Below, piece by piece: positions 42,157 to 51,527 of a stretch of DNA of 64,000 bases (positions are counted from its first letter, which is position 1; each line of letters opens with the position of its first letter). Source of the DNA: an uncultured Oscillospiraceae bacterium (GTDB lineage Bacteria > Bacillota > Clostridia > Oscillospirales > Oscillospiraceae); assembly GCA_910578505.1 (NCBI GenBank), contig CAJTPV010000005.1, forward strand, positions 53,568-117,567. The letters run 5' to 3'. The notes below the pieces were generated by a model. That model was not told where the DNA came from and did not search any database. It saw only the letters and a list, made by a program, of their open reading frames with translations. The translations under genes and the position numbers were made by a program.

Positions 42157-43764
42157 ATGTCCAGAGAAAAGAAGCAGTCGTTTATGGGCGGCGTCACCAT
42201 TATGGCCATCTCCACCATCTTTGTGAAGATCTGCGGCGCCCTGTACAAGATCCCCCTGAATAATATTCTGGGGGAGAAGGGCGTTACCCATTTCATGAGC
42301 GCGTATAATATCTACGCCGTGCTCCTGACCCTATCCACCACGGGCCTGCCGCTGGCCCTGAGCAAGCTCATCAGCGAGGCCCACAGCACCAACCGCCGCA
42401 CCCAGATCCGCCGCTGCTTTTATACCGCCATGGCGCTGTTCGTCATTCTCGGCATTGCCGGTTCCGCCGTCATGTTCTTCTTTGCGGAGGAGCTGGCCGC
42501 CATGATGAACAACTCTCTGGCCTACTGGCCCATCAAGGCCCTGAGCATATCCGTAGTCTGCGTGTCCATCATGTGCGCCTACCGGGGCTTTGCCCAGGGG
42601 CGGCAGAACATGGTTCCCACCGCTGTGTCCCAGTTTATTGAGGCGTTTTTCAAAATGGTGGTGGGCCTGCCCCTGGCGTGGTACTTCATTCACCTGGGGA
42701 AGTCCCTGGAGATCGGCGCGGCGGGAGCGATCCTGGGCGTCAGCGCGGGCAGCGTGCTGGCGATGCTGTACATGATCTTCAATTACCGCAAGAACCGGGG
42801 ACCCATCCTCTGGGGGACCGACGTGCCCCAGAGCTACGGCACCATTGTGAAACGGTTGCTGGGCCTGGGCATCCCCATCACCATCGGGCAGGCCAGCATG
42901 AGCATCCTGAACCTGCTGGATCAGGCGATTATCCTGGGCCAGCTGCAGGATGTGCTGGGCCTCACAGAGGATGCGGCGGCGGGCCTGTGCGGCCAGTACA
43001 CCTTCAGCAGCACGCTGTTCAACCTGCCCGCCGCTTTCCTGCCGGCGGTGACGGTGAGCCTGATCCCCGCCATCTCCGTGGCGGTGGTCCGGCAGAATCA
43101 CGGGGAGGTCAACCGGATCGTATCCACCAGCTTCCGCCTGATCGCGGCGCTGGCCATTCCGGCGGGCGTGGGGCTGTCGGTGCTGGCCGGCCCGATCCTG
43201 CTGATGCTCTACCCCAGCAAACAGCAGACGGCGGTCGCCGCCACCTACCACCTCCATATGCTGGGCATCGCGTCCATCTTTGTCTGTATCATGCTGCTGA
43301 CCAACTCCATCATGCAGGCCCACGGGAAGGTGAAGCTGCCCATCTATACCATGATCCTGGGCGGCGTGGTCAAGGTGGCCATCAACTATATGCTGGTGGG
43401 GAACCCGGACATCAACATCAAGGGCGCGCCCATCGGCACCCTGGCCTGCTACGGGCTGGTAGCCCTGGTGAACCTGGCCATTGTCCACCGGCTGCTGGAG
43501 GAGAAGCCCAACTACTTCTTTATCTTCTCCAAGCCGGTCATTGCCTCGGCGGCCATGGGGGCGGCGGCCTGGGCGTCCCACGGGCTGCTGAGCGGGGTCA
43601 TCGGCGGCAGCTATATGAAAAACAGCCTGTGTACGCTGTGCGCCGTGGGCATCGCGGTGGTGGTGTATCTGATCCTGGTTATCGCCCTGCGGATGATCAC
43701 CAAAGCGGATCTGAAGATGATCCCCCACGGGGATAAGCTGGCAAAGCTGCTGCATGTTCGCTAG
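42157..43764 (+). CDS. SpoVB-like MOP-superfamily flippase
   Basis: A 535-residue membrane protein with about fourteen helices and the polysaccharide biosynthesis / MurJ-like fold (KICGALYKIPLNNILGEKG near the start; GAPIGTLACYGLVALVNLAIV later). Relatives include SpoVB, needed for spore cortex, and the lipid II flippase family. Which member this is cannot be read from sequence. The ATG at 42157 is 110 bp after the kinase gene, with AAAGAGG upstream; a strong terminator follows. Confidence 0.85.
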   Translation: MSREKKQSFMGGVTIMAISTIFVKICGALYKIPLNNILGEKGVTHFMSAYNIYAVLLTLSTTGLPLALSKLISEAHSTNRRTQIRRCFYTAMALFVILGIAGSAVMFFFAEELAAMMNNSLAYWPIKALSISVVCVSIMCAYRGFAQGRQNMVPTAVSQFIEAFFKMVVGLPLAWYFIHLGKSLEIGAAGAILGVSAGSVLAMLYMIFNYRKNRGPILWGTDVPQSYGTIVKRLLGLGIPITIGQASMSILNLLDQAIILGQLQDVLGLTEDAAAGLCGQYTFSSTLFNLPAAFLPAVTVSLIPAISVAVVRQNHGEVNRIVSTSFRLIAALAIPAGVGLSVLAGPILLMLYPSKQQTAVAATYHLHMLGIASIFVCIMLLTNSIMQAHGKVKLPIYTMILGGVVKVAINYMLVGNPDINIKGAPIGTLACYGLVALVNLAIVHRLLEEKPNYFFIFSKPVIASAAMGAAAWASHGLLSGVIGGSYMKNSLCTLCAVGIAVVVYLILVIALRMITKADLKMIPHGDKLAKLLHVR

Positions 43765-43770
43765 TCACAG

Positions 43771-43823
43771 CAGAAAACAGCGGCGGCGGTCTCTCGTTTT
43801 GAGACCGCCGCCGCTGTTTTCTG
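43771..43823. terminator. Bidirectional terminator with a perfect 23-bp stem
   Basis: Bases 43771-43793 (CAGAAAACAGCGGCGGCGGT then CTC) are exactly complementary to 43801-43823, loop TCGTTTT. It lies between the convergent flippase (stop 43764) and btuD (stop 43834) genes. Confidence 0.85.
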
Positions 43824-43833
43824 CCCCTGCGGT

Positions 43834-44616
43834 TTATCCTTCCCGCGCGTTTCCCGCGCCGGAATAAAAGAGGATATGGACATGTCCGGCGGTGTCTGTC
43901 ATAATCTGCGCATCCACCTCATAGATCTCCCGGATAAACTCCGGCGTCAGCAAACGCCCCGGCGGGCCCTGACCGACGACCCTGCCGTCTTTTACAGCAT
44001 ACAGCCGGTCACAATACATGGCGGCGATATTCAGGTCGTGAAAAGCGGCGACAACCGTCCGGTCCAGCCCCCGCACCAAATCCATCAGCTGGAGCTGGTA
44101 CTTGATATCCAGATGGTTCGTGGGCTCGTCCAGAATCAGGCAGGCTGTCCGCTGGGCCAGGGCCCGTGCCAGGATCACCCGCTGCTGCTCCCCGCCGGAG
44201 AGGGTGGAGAATGACCGGTCCGCAAATGCCGACATCCCAACCGTTTCCAGGGACTCCGCTACAATGCTGTAGTCCTCCGCATTGTCCCGCTCCAGGGCCC
44301 GTTTATGGGGCGCGCGCCCCATCAGGACCACATCCCTGACGGAAAAATCAAAATTATAGTAGTTGTGCTGCGCTACCACGGCAATGCATCGGGCGGATTC
44401 CTTATAGGGATACCTGTCCAGCGCTCTGCCGTCCAGATACACCGCCCCGGCAGCAGGTTTCAGCACCCGGTAGATACATTTGAGCAGAGTGGACTTTCCG
44501 CTGCCGTTGGGGCCAATCACGCCAACCAATTCCCGGTCGCCAATCTCCAGGTCAACGCCCCGCAGGATCTGGCTGCCGCTTAAAACCGCTTCTACGGCTT
44601 TCGCTTCGATCTTCAT
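43834..44616 (-). CDS. btuD: Cobalamin ABC transporter ATP-binding protein
   Basis: A 260-residue FecE/BtuD-type ATPase. Walker A GPNGSGKSTLLK (about 35-46), Q-loop VVAQHNYYNFDFSV, signature LSGGEQQRVILARAL, Walker B CLILDEPTNHLD and switch His FHDLNIAAMY are intact. The start ATG (44616) overlaps the permease stop (TGATG). The whole operon is behind a cobalamin riboswitch, so it most likely energises corrinoid uptake. Confidence 0.88.
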   Translation of the reverse strand: MKIEAKAVEAVLSGSQILRGVDLEIGDRELVGVIGPNGSGKSTLLKCIYRVLKPAAGAVYLDGRALDRYPYKESARCIAVVAQHNYYNFDFSVRDVVLMGRAPHKRALERDNAEDYSIVAESLETVGMSAFADRSFSTLSGGEQQRVILARALAQRTACLILDEPTNHLDIKYQLQLMDLVRGLDRTVVAAFHDLNIAAMYCDRLYAVKDGRVVGQGPPGRLLTPEFIREIYEVDAQIMTDTAGHVHILFYSGAGNAREG

Positions 44617-45710
44617 CAGTCCCCGCCTCCAAAACCGTACTTTTTCCGGGCCATCAGGTAAATAAATACCGGCGCGCCCAGGATGGATGTCAGGATACCG
44701 ACGGGCATCTCGTTTCCCGGCAGGATGGTCCGGCACAGTACGTCCGCCCATACCAGAAACACCGCGCCCGCCAGCGCGGAGATGGGGATCAGCTTTTTAT
44801 GGTCCGTGCCAAACAGCATCCGTGCGCCGTGGGGGACCACCAGCCCAACAAAACCAATCACCCCGGCGTTGTACACCGCAAAGCCCACCATCAGCGAGGA
44901 CACGATGAGATACGCCACCCGCCAGCGGTGGAGGTCCGTCCCCAGGGTAATGGCGCTCTCATCCCCCAGCAGCATCAGGTTCAGCGTCCTGTGCTGGGTC
45001 AGGAAGAACAGCGTTCCCGCCAGCGCCACCACAAGAATGGCGGCGTTGTTCTCCCAGTTGGCGGCAGCCAGACTGCCCATGGTCCAGTTGACAATCTTGG
45101 CGGTGGAGTGGTCGTCGTGGGCAACGTAGATGATAAAGCTGGAGAACGCCCCGCACACCGCCGCCAGGGCGGAGCCTGCCAGCAGCAGCTTCACGGAATT
45201 GGCCCGTCCGCCCACGTTGGCCAGGGCGATTACCGCCATAGACACGCAAAACGCGCCGGCAAAGGCCATGATTCCCACATAATGGGGACCAAGGGTCATC
45301 CCCACGCCCAGCATGACCGCCACCGTAGCGCCCAGGGACGCGCCGGAGGAAATCCCCAGAATATAGGGGTCCGCCAGCGGATTTTTGACAATGGCCTGCA
45401 TCACCACGCCGCTGATGGACAGCCCGACGCCTACCGCCGCCGCCAGCACCAGCCGGGGCAGGCGGATCAGCCACACCACATCGTGGAGGGGCGTCCCCGG
45501 CGCCCACTCCGCCGGGATCGGCTGGCCGAGAAACACGCGCCCCAGTTCAAAGCGGATCACCTGGTAAACATCCTCCACAGGCAGGCGCATGGTCCCAAAG
45601 GTAACCGCTGTCAGAATCGACAGGGGCAGGACGGCCAGCAGCACAAGGACCGTTATGACATAGAGGGGCGTCCCATGGAACAGTCCCCGCTTGATGGTAT
45701 CCGGTTTCAT
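44616..45710 (-). CDS. btuC: Cobalamin ABC transporter permease (FecCD/BtuC type)
   Basis: A 364-residue permease with about ten helices. IRLPRLVLAAAVGVGLSISGVVMQAIVKNPLADPYILGISSGAS is split over the family hallmark region (residues about 75-120); FVGLVVPHGARMLFGTDHKKLIP and GILTSILGAPVFIYLM are typical near the C-terminus. It forms the transmembrane dimer for corrinoid import. It starts nine bases after the btuF stop. Confidence 0.9.
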   Translation of the reverse strand: MKPDTIKRGLFHGTPLYVITVLVLLAVLPLSILTAVTFGTMRLPVEDVYQVIRFELGRVFLGQPIPAEWAPGTPLHDVVWLIRLPRLVLAAAVGVGLSISGVVMQAIVKNPLADPYILGISSGASLGATVAVMLGVGMTLGPHYVGIMAFAGAFCVSMAVIALANVGGRANSVKLLLAGSALAAVCGAFSSFIIYVAHDDHSTAKIVNWTMGSLAAANWENNAAILVVALAGTLFFLTQHRTLNLMLLGDESAITLGTDLHRWRVAYLIVSSLMVGFAVYNAGVIGFVGLVVPHGARMLFGTDHKKLIPISALAGAVFLVWADVLCRTILPGNEMPVGILTSILGAPVFIYLMARKKYGFGGGD

Positions 45711-45719
45711 AGCGGACCG

Positions 45720-46787
45720 TTACCCGGCCAGCTGGGGGTACATCCCCTGGGCCAGCACCTGGATACCGTCGCCGGTGCGGGGACCGCTGGCGTACATATC
45801 CCCCAGCATCATCAAATATATCCGGCCATTGCGCACGGCGGAGAGGCTGGCCAAGGCGGGATCGTCCTGGATGACAGACAGCTGCTGGGCCTTGACCGTC
45901 TCCGGATCGTCGCCGGAATAGGCCATGTAGACCACAAAGATCACATCCGGATCACACACCACCAGATCCTCCTTGCCCATCTCGTTCCCCTCCGGCTTGA
46001 CCAGCTCGCCCCCCAGCTGCACGACCATATCTCCCGCCAGAGAGTTGGCGGCGTAGTTGGTGATCTTGCCGCTGATGGGTTCCAGCACCGCCACGCGGAC
46101 CGCCTGCTGGCCCTCCACCGCCGCCAGGGCGTCCGCCACCTGTTCCTTCATCCTGTCCACCAGGGCCTCCGCCTTATCCTCCACATCGAAGATCTTCCCG
46201 ATGTTCAGGATGTCGCTGTACTCGTTCTCCAGGGTGCGGGTCTTGGCCGCGCCGCTGTTGGCGCTGATGTAGGTTGCCACGCCCTTCTGGTTCCACTCGT
46301 ATACGTCCCCCAGCTGTTTCTCGCCGAAGTAGGAATCCCAGGAAAAGATCATATCCGGCTCCAGAAGGGTGACCGTCTCCTTGTCCGGGGCAAAGACCGA
46401 CTCGTCATAGTGCATTTTCGCAAAACCGGCCTTCCACTCGTCCTTGACCTCGTTATCCAGGCCGTAGGATGCCAGGACGCGGTCCTCCAGCCCCAGAGCG
46501 ATCATGGTTTCCACACAGCCCTGGTAGACGCAGATGACCCGCTCCGGCGCTTTCTCGTAGGTGTATTCCACCGGATTGCCCTCGTAGTCGTAGTTCGTGA
46601 TGGTAACGGGGTAGTGTCCGGTCTCCGGCCCGGCGGGTTCGGCGCTGCCGGTCGGGCCGGCGGGCTGCTGGGCGTCCGGAGCGTCTGCGGGGGACTGGGG
46701 CCCGCCGGCAGGGGCGTCTTTGCCGCCGCAGGCTGCCAGACCCAGGACAAGGACCAGCGCCAACAGCAGGGAAATTGCTTTTTTCAT
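45720..46787 (-). CDS. btuF: Cobalamin-binding ABC transporter lipoprotein
   Basis: A 355-residue binding protein. MKKAISLLLALVLVLGLAAC is a lipoprotein signal with lipobox LAAC; Gly/Ala/Pro linker to residue about 55; then a class III (BtuF/FepB) fold with PERVICVYQGCVETMIALGLEDRVL and EPDMIFSWDSYFGEKQ. The link to cobalamin rests on the riboswitch upstream rather than on residues seen here; a heme or siderophore ligand would otherwise be possible. The ATG at 46787 has AAAGGAGATACC upstream. Confidence 0.85.
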   Translation of the reverse strand: MKKAISLLLALVLVLGLAACGGKDAPAGGPQSPADAPDAQQPAGPTGSAEPAGPETGHYPVTITNYDYEGNPVEYTYEKAPERVICVYQGCVETMIALGLEDRVLASYGLDNEVKDEWKAGFAKMHYDESVFAPDKETVTLLEPDMIFSWDSYFGEKQLGDVYEWNQKGVATYISANSGAAKTRTLENEYSDILNIGKIFDVEDKAEALVDRMKEQVADALAAVEGQQAVRVAVLEPISGKITNYAANSLAGDMVVQLGGELVKPEGNEMGKEDLVVCDPDVIFVVYMAYSGDDPETVKAQQLSVIQDDPALASLSAVRNGRIYLMMLGDMYASGPRTGDGIQVLAQGMYPQLAG

Positions 46788-46828
46788 GATTGGTATCTCC
46801 TTTGTGTGTTTAATCTGTATATCACCGC

Positions 46829-46861
46829 AAAAAAAGACTTGCTTTTCCGGGAAAGCAAGTC
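46829..46861 (-). terminator. Riboswitch-controlled terminator before btuF
   Basis: On the minus strand GACTTGCTTT (46861-46852), a six-base loop, AAAGCAAGTC (46845-46836), then TTTTTTT. It lies between the aptamer and btuF, as expected for control by transcription termination. Confidence 0.85.
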
Positions 46862-46946
46862 ACAGCCGCACGACAAAGCCAGCCCCCTCATGGGGGCCGC
46901 CGCGCCGGACAGGCCGCTTTCTGCGGAAGATACCTACCCACACCAC

Positions 46947-47106
46947 GCCCAGTAGGTCTCCTGGCTTGCGCATCATTATCCGCCGCGCCTTCTCGCTTTC
47001 GCAATGGCATCTGCGGCAGACTCCTCGCTTACAGTGACCGGATCGCTCAGGACTTGCACCTGATTCCCTGTTATCTCCCGCCGCCGGGGGCGCGGGAGCA
47101 CTGGGC
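46947..47106 (-). ncRNA. Cobalamin riboswitch
   Basis: A minus-strand leader with the conserved cobalamin-aptamer blocks in order: AGGGAATCAGGTGCAAGTCC, CCGGTCACTGTAAGC, TGCCATTG, then AAGCCAGGAGACCTAC (the B12 box near 46953-46968). GCCCAGT at 47106-47100 pairs with ACTGGGC at 46953-46947 to close stem P1. With high cobalamin the downstream terminator should form and shut off uptake genes. The kissing-loop details were not checked. Confidence 0.93.
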
Positions 47107-47129
47107 ATGGATATTCATTTGTCAGTGAT

Positions 47130-47159
47130 AGTATATACCGGCTGGGCATTGCCTGTCAA
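47130..47159 (-). promoter_or_regulatory. Promoter of the cobalamin riboswitch-btu operon
   Basis: On the minus strand TTGACA (47159-47154), 18 bases, TATACT (47135-47130), about 24 bp before the aptamer. Confidence 0.75.
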
Positions 47160-47236
47160 GCGGAAAATTCCATCGCAATGATGTCGCAATGATGCCTGCT
47201 GTGGAGCTGCTGCAGCGCATCAAAAAGCTCCGCCGG

Positions 47237-47785
47237 TCACTCCCAGGGCAGCTCCACCGCCACGGGCTGGTGGCCCGTGTGGGGCAGAAACACCTCCAGC
47301 ACATCCCTTGTCCGCAGCTTCAGCGTGCCGGTGCTCTCGCAGGGGTGGCAGCTGAAATATTCGCAGGCCTTGGTCTCCCGGTCCATCACCAGCTGCACCC
47401 TGTGCTCCCGGTCGAACAGCAGCGACAGGATGGACGCCGAGCCCGGATGGACCCGCAGCAGCTCCTCCATGGCCTCCGGCGGCGCGAAGCTCAGCCGGGC
47501 GCACCCCAGCTGATGGGACAGGTCCTTGGTGTGGAAGGGCTTGCTGCTGGGCATGCACAGCAGATAAAACTGGGTCTTCTGCCGGTTGCACAGCACCAGA
47601 TTCTTGCACACATCCACCCCCAGCGCCGCGCTGACCGCCTTGCAGTCCTCCATGGTGTTGGCCCAGTCGTGCTCCACCCGCTCGTAGGGGATGCCCAGCG
47701 CGGCCAGGGTGTCGAAAACCTGCCGCTGCTCCGGGCTGAGGGGCCCGGCGGGAGCGGTGGTATAAATGTCTGATACGGTCATCAT
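47237..47785 (-). CDS. Prolyl-tRNA deacylase, YbaK/ProX family
   Basis: A 182-residue YbaK-domain protein. NTMEDCKAVSAALGVDVCKNLVLCNRQ and PSSKPFHTKDLSHQLGCARLSF (catalytic-pocket Lys and surrounding) match the ProX / PrdX branch, which hydrolyses Ala-tRNA-Pro. The C-terminal VMDRETKACEYFSCHPCESTGTL is typical. Start at 47785, or 47782 as there are two adjacent ATGs. It follows murC on the same strand by 19 bp. Confidence 0.85.
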   Translation of the reverse strand: MMTVSDIYTTAPAGPLSPEQRQVFDTLAALGIPYERVEHDWANTMEDCKAVSAALGVDVCKNLVLCNRQKTQFYLLCMPSSKPFHTKDLSHQLGCARLSFAPPEAMEELLRVHPGSASILSLLFDREHRVQLVMDRETKACEYFSCHPCESTGTLKLRTRDVLEVFLPHTGHQPVAVELPWE

Positions 47786-47804
47786 CGTCTCTCTTTTCTG
47801 TCTG

Positions 47805-49205
47805 TTATGGAATGATGGGCTGCATTTCCCGGTCCTGGCGGACAATGATCTCCCCGGCGGTGAAAATATCCCCCGCCCCCACGGTCAGAATCAAATCGCC
47901 GGGCTGAGCCAGCTTCCGCAGCGTCTGGGCCGTCTCCTCCAGGGTGGGGCAGTACCGCGCGCCGGGAATCTCCCGCGCCAGGTCCGCAGAGGAGATGCCG
48001 ATGGTGTTCTTCTCCCGTGCCGCGTAAATATCCGTCAGCACGGCGATGTCGGCAGTGCGCAGCTCCGTTACAAATTCATGGAACAGGGCCTTGGTGCGGG
48101 TATAGGTGTGGGGCTGGAAGGCGCAGATCACCCGCTGATACCCCAGGCTCCGGGCCATCTCCAGCAGCGCGTGGAGCTCCGCCGGGTGGTGGGCGTAGTC
48201 GTCGTAGACCTTGGCCCCATTGCAGGCGCCCTTGTACTCAAAGCGCCGCCCCGCGCCGAAAAAGCCCTCCAGGCCCAGCCTGGCCGCCCGGCTGGGAATG
48301 CCCAGCACATAGGCCGCGCTGGCCGCCGCCAGGGCGTTGGACAGGTTGTGCTTTCCCGCCACCCGCAGGGACAGGTGGGTGTACAGCTCCCCGCGGACCA
48401 CCACGTCAAATTCCGGCCGCCCATAGTGCCAGACAAGGTTTTCCGCCCGGCAGTCGGCGCCCTCGCCGCAGCCGAAGGTGAACAGGGGCAGACCCTTCAG
48501 CGCGTCCATGGCGCCTGGGTCGTCGGCGTTGGCCACAATGTGCCCGCCCGCCGGGACCAGCTGGGCGAAGCGGCGGAAGGAGGCCTTGATGTCGTCCAGG
48601 TCCTTGAAAAAGTCCAGGTGGTCCGCCTCCACGTTCAGCACCACCGCCACGGTGGGGAAGAAATACAGAAAGCTGTTGCGGTATTCGCAGGATTCCAGTA
48701 TAATGGTATCTCCCCGCCCCACCCGGTAGCCGCTGTGAAGCATGGGCAGAGTGCCGCCGATCATCACGGTGGGGTCCGCCCCGGCGGCCATAAAAATGTG
48801 GGTGGTCATGGAGGTGGTGGTGGTCTTGCCGTGGGTGCCGGCAATGCACACAGCGTTTTCATACTGCTGCATCATGGCCCCCCAGGCCTCCGCCCGCTCA
48901 AAGACCGGGACGCCCTGCTCACGGGCCGCGGCGATCTCCGGGTTGTCGTCCCGGATAGCGGCGGTGCGGATGATGAACTCCGCCCCCTCAATGGCCCCGG
49001 CGCAGTGGCCCACCGTCACGGGGATGCCCAGGGCGCGCAAATGCTGCACACTCTCGCTCTCGCTCATGTCGCTGCCCTGGACCAGCATGCCCATGCTGTG
49101 GAGCACCTCCGCCAGGGGGGACATGGACACGCCGCCGATGCCGGAGAGATGGACACGCCGGCCAGGGGCGATATAGTGTTGAATTTTCGTATCAATATGG
49201 GTCAT
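47805..49205 (-). CDS. murC: UDP-N-acetylmuramate--L-alanine ligase
   Basis: A 466-residue peptidoglycan enzyme that adds L-Ala to UDP-MurNAc with ATP. The N-terminal Rossmann domain has VHLSGIGGVSMSPLAEVL; the ATP loop is AGTHGKTTTTSMT near residue 115; VVVLNVEADHLDFF, GKHNLSNALAAASAA and YKGACNGAKVYDDYAHHPAEL (signature DDYAHHP) are intact. The ATG at 49205 has GGAAGGA. It stands apart from other mur genes. Confidence 0.95.
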   Translation of the reverse strand: MTHIDTKIQHYIAPGRRVHLSGIGGVSMSPLAEVLHSMGMLVQGSDMSESESVQHLRALGIPVTVGHCAGAIEGAEFIIRTAAIRDDNPEIAAAREQGVPVFERAEAWGAMMQQYENAVCIAGTHGKTTTTSMTTHIFMAAGADPTVMIGGTLPMLHSGYRVGRGDTIILESCEYRNSFLYFFPTVAVVLNVEADHLDFFKDLDDIKASFRRFAQLVPAGGHIVANADDPGAMDALKGLPLFTFGCGEGADCRAENLVWHYGRPEFDVVVRGELYTHLSLRVAGKHNLSNALAAASAAYVLGIPSRAARLGLEGFFGAGRRFEYKGACNGAKVYDDYAHHPAELHALLEMARSLGYQRVICAFQPHTYTRTKALFHEFVTELRTADIAVLTDIYAAREKNTIGISSADLAREIPGARYCPTLEETAQTLRKLAQPGDLILTVGAGDIFTAGEIIVRQDREMQPIIP

Positions 49206-49236
49206 GGAAAAAATCCTTCCCGCAGTAAGATTGAAT

Positions 49237-49264
49237 TTGATTTTTACACGGAATGTATTATACT
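49237..49264 (+). promoter_or_regulatory. Promoter of the cca-nfo pair
   Basis: TTGATT (49237-49242), 16 bases, TATACT (49259-49264), about 100 bp before the cca start and divergent from murC. Confidence 0.6.
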
Positions 49265-49368
49265 ATAAGAAGTCAAGAGGCGCAACCAATATTTCCACTT
49301 ATACTATGTCTGTTTTTCACGAAAAATAACCCAAGGAGAAAAAATTGATTTGAAACGGGGTGAGCCTT

Positions 49369-50688
49369 ATGGGGGACCTGCCGGAGCGGGTGGATGAAAT
49401 ACTCAGGCGCCTGGAGTCAGCGGGCTATGAGGCCTGGTGCGTGGGGGGCGCGGTGCGGGACCGGCTGCTGGGCCGGACGCCGGGGGACTGGGACGTGACC
49501 ACCAACGCGCCGCCGGACAAAGTCCTGCAGCTGTTCGCGCCCCACGCGGCCCCCACCGGACTGCAGCACGGCACGGTGACGGTGTTCGGCGGAAACGGGG
49601 TGGAGGTGACCACCTACCGCCGGGACGGGACCTACTCCGACAGCCGCCACCCGGACCGGGTGGAGTTCACCGGCTCTCTGGAGGAGGACCTGAGCCGCCG
49701 GGACTTCACCGTCAACGCCATCGCTCTGAACCGGCGGCTGGAGCTGCGGGACCCCTTCCATGGCCGGGAGGACCTGGAGAAACAGGTCCTGCGGGCGGTG
49801 GGGGAGCCGGAGCGGCGGTTCCGGGAGGACGCGCTGCGCATTCTCCGGGGCCTGCGGTTCGCCTCCAAGCTGGGGTTTGCCATTGAGCCGGACACGGGGT
49901 CAGCCCTCCGCCGGTGCGCGCCGCTGCTGGAAAAAATCGCCGTGGAGCGCATACAGGTGGAGCTGAGCGGCCTGCTGTGCGGGGACGGGGCGGCGGCGGT
50001 GCTGCTGGCGTACCCGGACGTGCTGGGGGTGTTTCTGCCGGAAATTCTGCCCTGCGTGGGCTTTGACCAGCACAGCCCCTACCACTGCTACGACGTGTGG
50101 GAGCACACGGCCCGGTCGGCGGCGGCGGTGCGGCCAACGCCGGTGCTGCGGTACACCATGCTGCTCCACGACCTGGGCAAGCCGGCATCCTTCCTGCTGG
50201 GGGAGGACGGCCGGGGCCATTTCTACGGGCACTGGCGCAAAAGCGTGGAGCTGGGGGACCGGATCCTGCGGCGGCTGCGGGTGGACAACCACAGCCGAAA
50301 GCAAATTTTGACCCTGGTGGAGCGCCACGACTGCGATCTGGCCATGAACCCCCGGTCCGTGCGGCGGAACCTGGCCCGGTACGGGGAGGAGACGGTGCGG
50401 CTGCTGCTGGAGGTGAAGCGGGCGGACAATCTGGCCCAGGCGGCGGCCTACCGGGACCGGCAGGGGCTGCTGGACGAGTGGGAGGCGCTGCTGGACCAGG
50501 TGCTGGCGGAGGGCAGCTGCTTCTCCCTGAAACAGCTGGCGGTCAAGGGCGGCGACCTGTCCGGTCTGGGCCTGCGGGGCCCGGCCATCGGCGGGGCGCT
50601 GCAAACCCTGCTGGAGCAGGTCATCGACAACAAGCTGCCCAATGAGCGGGCGGTTTTATTGGACTATGTGAAGGAGAATCTGTTATGA
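49369..50688 (+). CDS. cca: CCA tRNA nucleotidyltransferase
   Basis: A 439-residue class II nucleotidyltransferase that adds or repairs the 3' CCA of tRNA. GGAVRDRLLGRTPGDWDVTT (residues about 23-42) holds the metal-binding DxD, RRDFTVNAIAL and EDALRILRGLRFASKLGF follow, and an HD-type domain (YTMLLHDLGKPASF) is present. ATG at 49369 or GTG at 49360 could start; the first has GGGGTGA five bases upstream. The stop overlaps nfo by four bases. Confidence 0.92.
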   Translation: MGDLPERVDEILRRLESAGYEAWCVGGAVRDRLLGRTPGDWDVTTNAPPDKVLQLFAPHAAPTGLQHGTVTVFGGNGVEVTTYRRDGTYSDSRHPDRVEFTGSLEEDLSRRDFTVNAIALNRRLELRDPFHGREDLEKQVLRAVGEPERRFREDALRILRGLRFASKLGFAIEPDTGSALRRCAPLLEKIAVERIQVELSGLLCGDGAAAVLLAYPDVLGVFLPEILPCVGFDQHSPYHCYDVWEHTARSAAAVRPTPVLRYTMLLHDLGKPASFLLGEDGRGHFYGHWRKSVELGDRILRRLRVDNHSRKQILTLVERHDCDLAMNPRSVRRNLARYGEETVRLLLEVKRADNLAQAAAYRDRQGLLDEWEALLDQVLAEGSCFSLKQLAVKGGDLSGLGLRGPAIGGALQTLLEQVIDNKLPNERAVLLDYVKENLL

Positions 50689-51527
50689 CATATCTGGGCG
50701 CACATTTATCCTCTTCCGGAGGATTTTACAAGATGGGAAAGGCGGCGCTGGCCATGGACGCCAACACCTTCCAGTGCTTTGTCCGCAATCCGCGGGGGGC
50801 CAGGGCCAAGGCCATCAAGCCCGACGACCTGGAGAAGCTGCGGGCGCTGCTGGAGGAAAACGGGTTTGGCCCCATCGTGGCCCACGCGCCGTATATTATG
50901 AACCCCTGTTCCAAGGATGAGGGCATCCGGGAGCTGGCGGGGCGCATGATGGCGGAGGACCTGGCGCTGATGGAGTACCTGCCGGGCAACTACTACAACT
51001 TCCACCCAGGCAGCCATGTGGGCCAGGGGGTGGAGACCGGGTGCCGCCAGATCGCGGACATGCTGGACGCAGTGGTAAAGCCGGAGCTGAAGACCACCGT
51101 GCTGCTGGAGACTATGGCGGGCAAGGGCAGCGAGATCGGCGGAAAATTTGAGGAGCTGCGGGCCATTATCGATTTAGCCGCCTGCGGGGAGCTGCTGGGG
51201 GTGTGTCTGGATACCTGCCACGTGTCCGACGGGGGCTATGATATCGCGGGGAATCTGGACGGCGTGCTGGAGGAATTCGACCGGGTCATCGGTCTGGACC
51301 GGCTGAAAGCCATCCACATCAACGACAGCATGAACCCCCTGGGGGCCCATAAGGACCGCCACGCCAAGATTGGGGAGGGCACGCTGGGCACTGCGGCCAT
51401 TGTCCGGGTCATCACCCACCCGTCTTTGAAGCATCTGCCCTTCCTTCTGGAGACCCCGGACGACGACGCGGGCCACGCCGCCGAAATCGCCATGCTGCGG
51501 CGGGAGATTGGAGAGCGGTCAGCGTGA
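50685..51527 (+). CDS. nfo: Endonuclease IV (deoxyribonuclease IV)
   Basis: A 280-residue AP endonuclease of base-excision repair. It starts MTYLGAHLSSSGGFYKM. Metal-binding segments are NFHPGSHVGQG, LLETMAGKGSEIG, CLDTCHVSDGGYDI, and HINDSMNPLGAHKDRHAKIG, all canonical. The end runs nine bases past the stop of the convergent HAD gene, so their 3' ends overlap with no room for a terminator. Confidence 0.95.
   Translation: MTYLGAHLSSSGGFYKMGKAALAMDANTFQCFVRNPRGARAKAIKPDDLEKLRALLEENGFGPIVAHAPYIMNPCSKDEGIRELAGRMMAEDLALMEYLPGNYYNFHPGSHVGQGVETGCRQIADMLDAVVKPELKTTVLLETMAGKGSEIGGKFEELRAIIDLAACGELLGVCLDTCHVSDGGYDIAGNLDGVLEEFDRVIGLDRLKAIHINDSMNPLGAHKDRHAKIGEGTLGTAAIVRVITHPSLKHLPFLLETPDDDAGHAAEIAMLRREIGERSA

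Noticed and set aside
49281..49330. Possible leader peptide or second promoter before cca
   Set aside because: The AAGGAG at about 49333 is followed by short frames that stop at once, and only one promoter has reasonable spacing.
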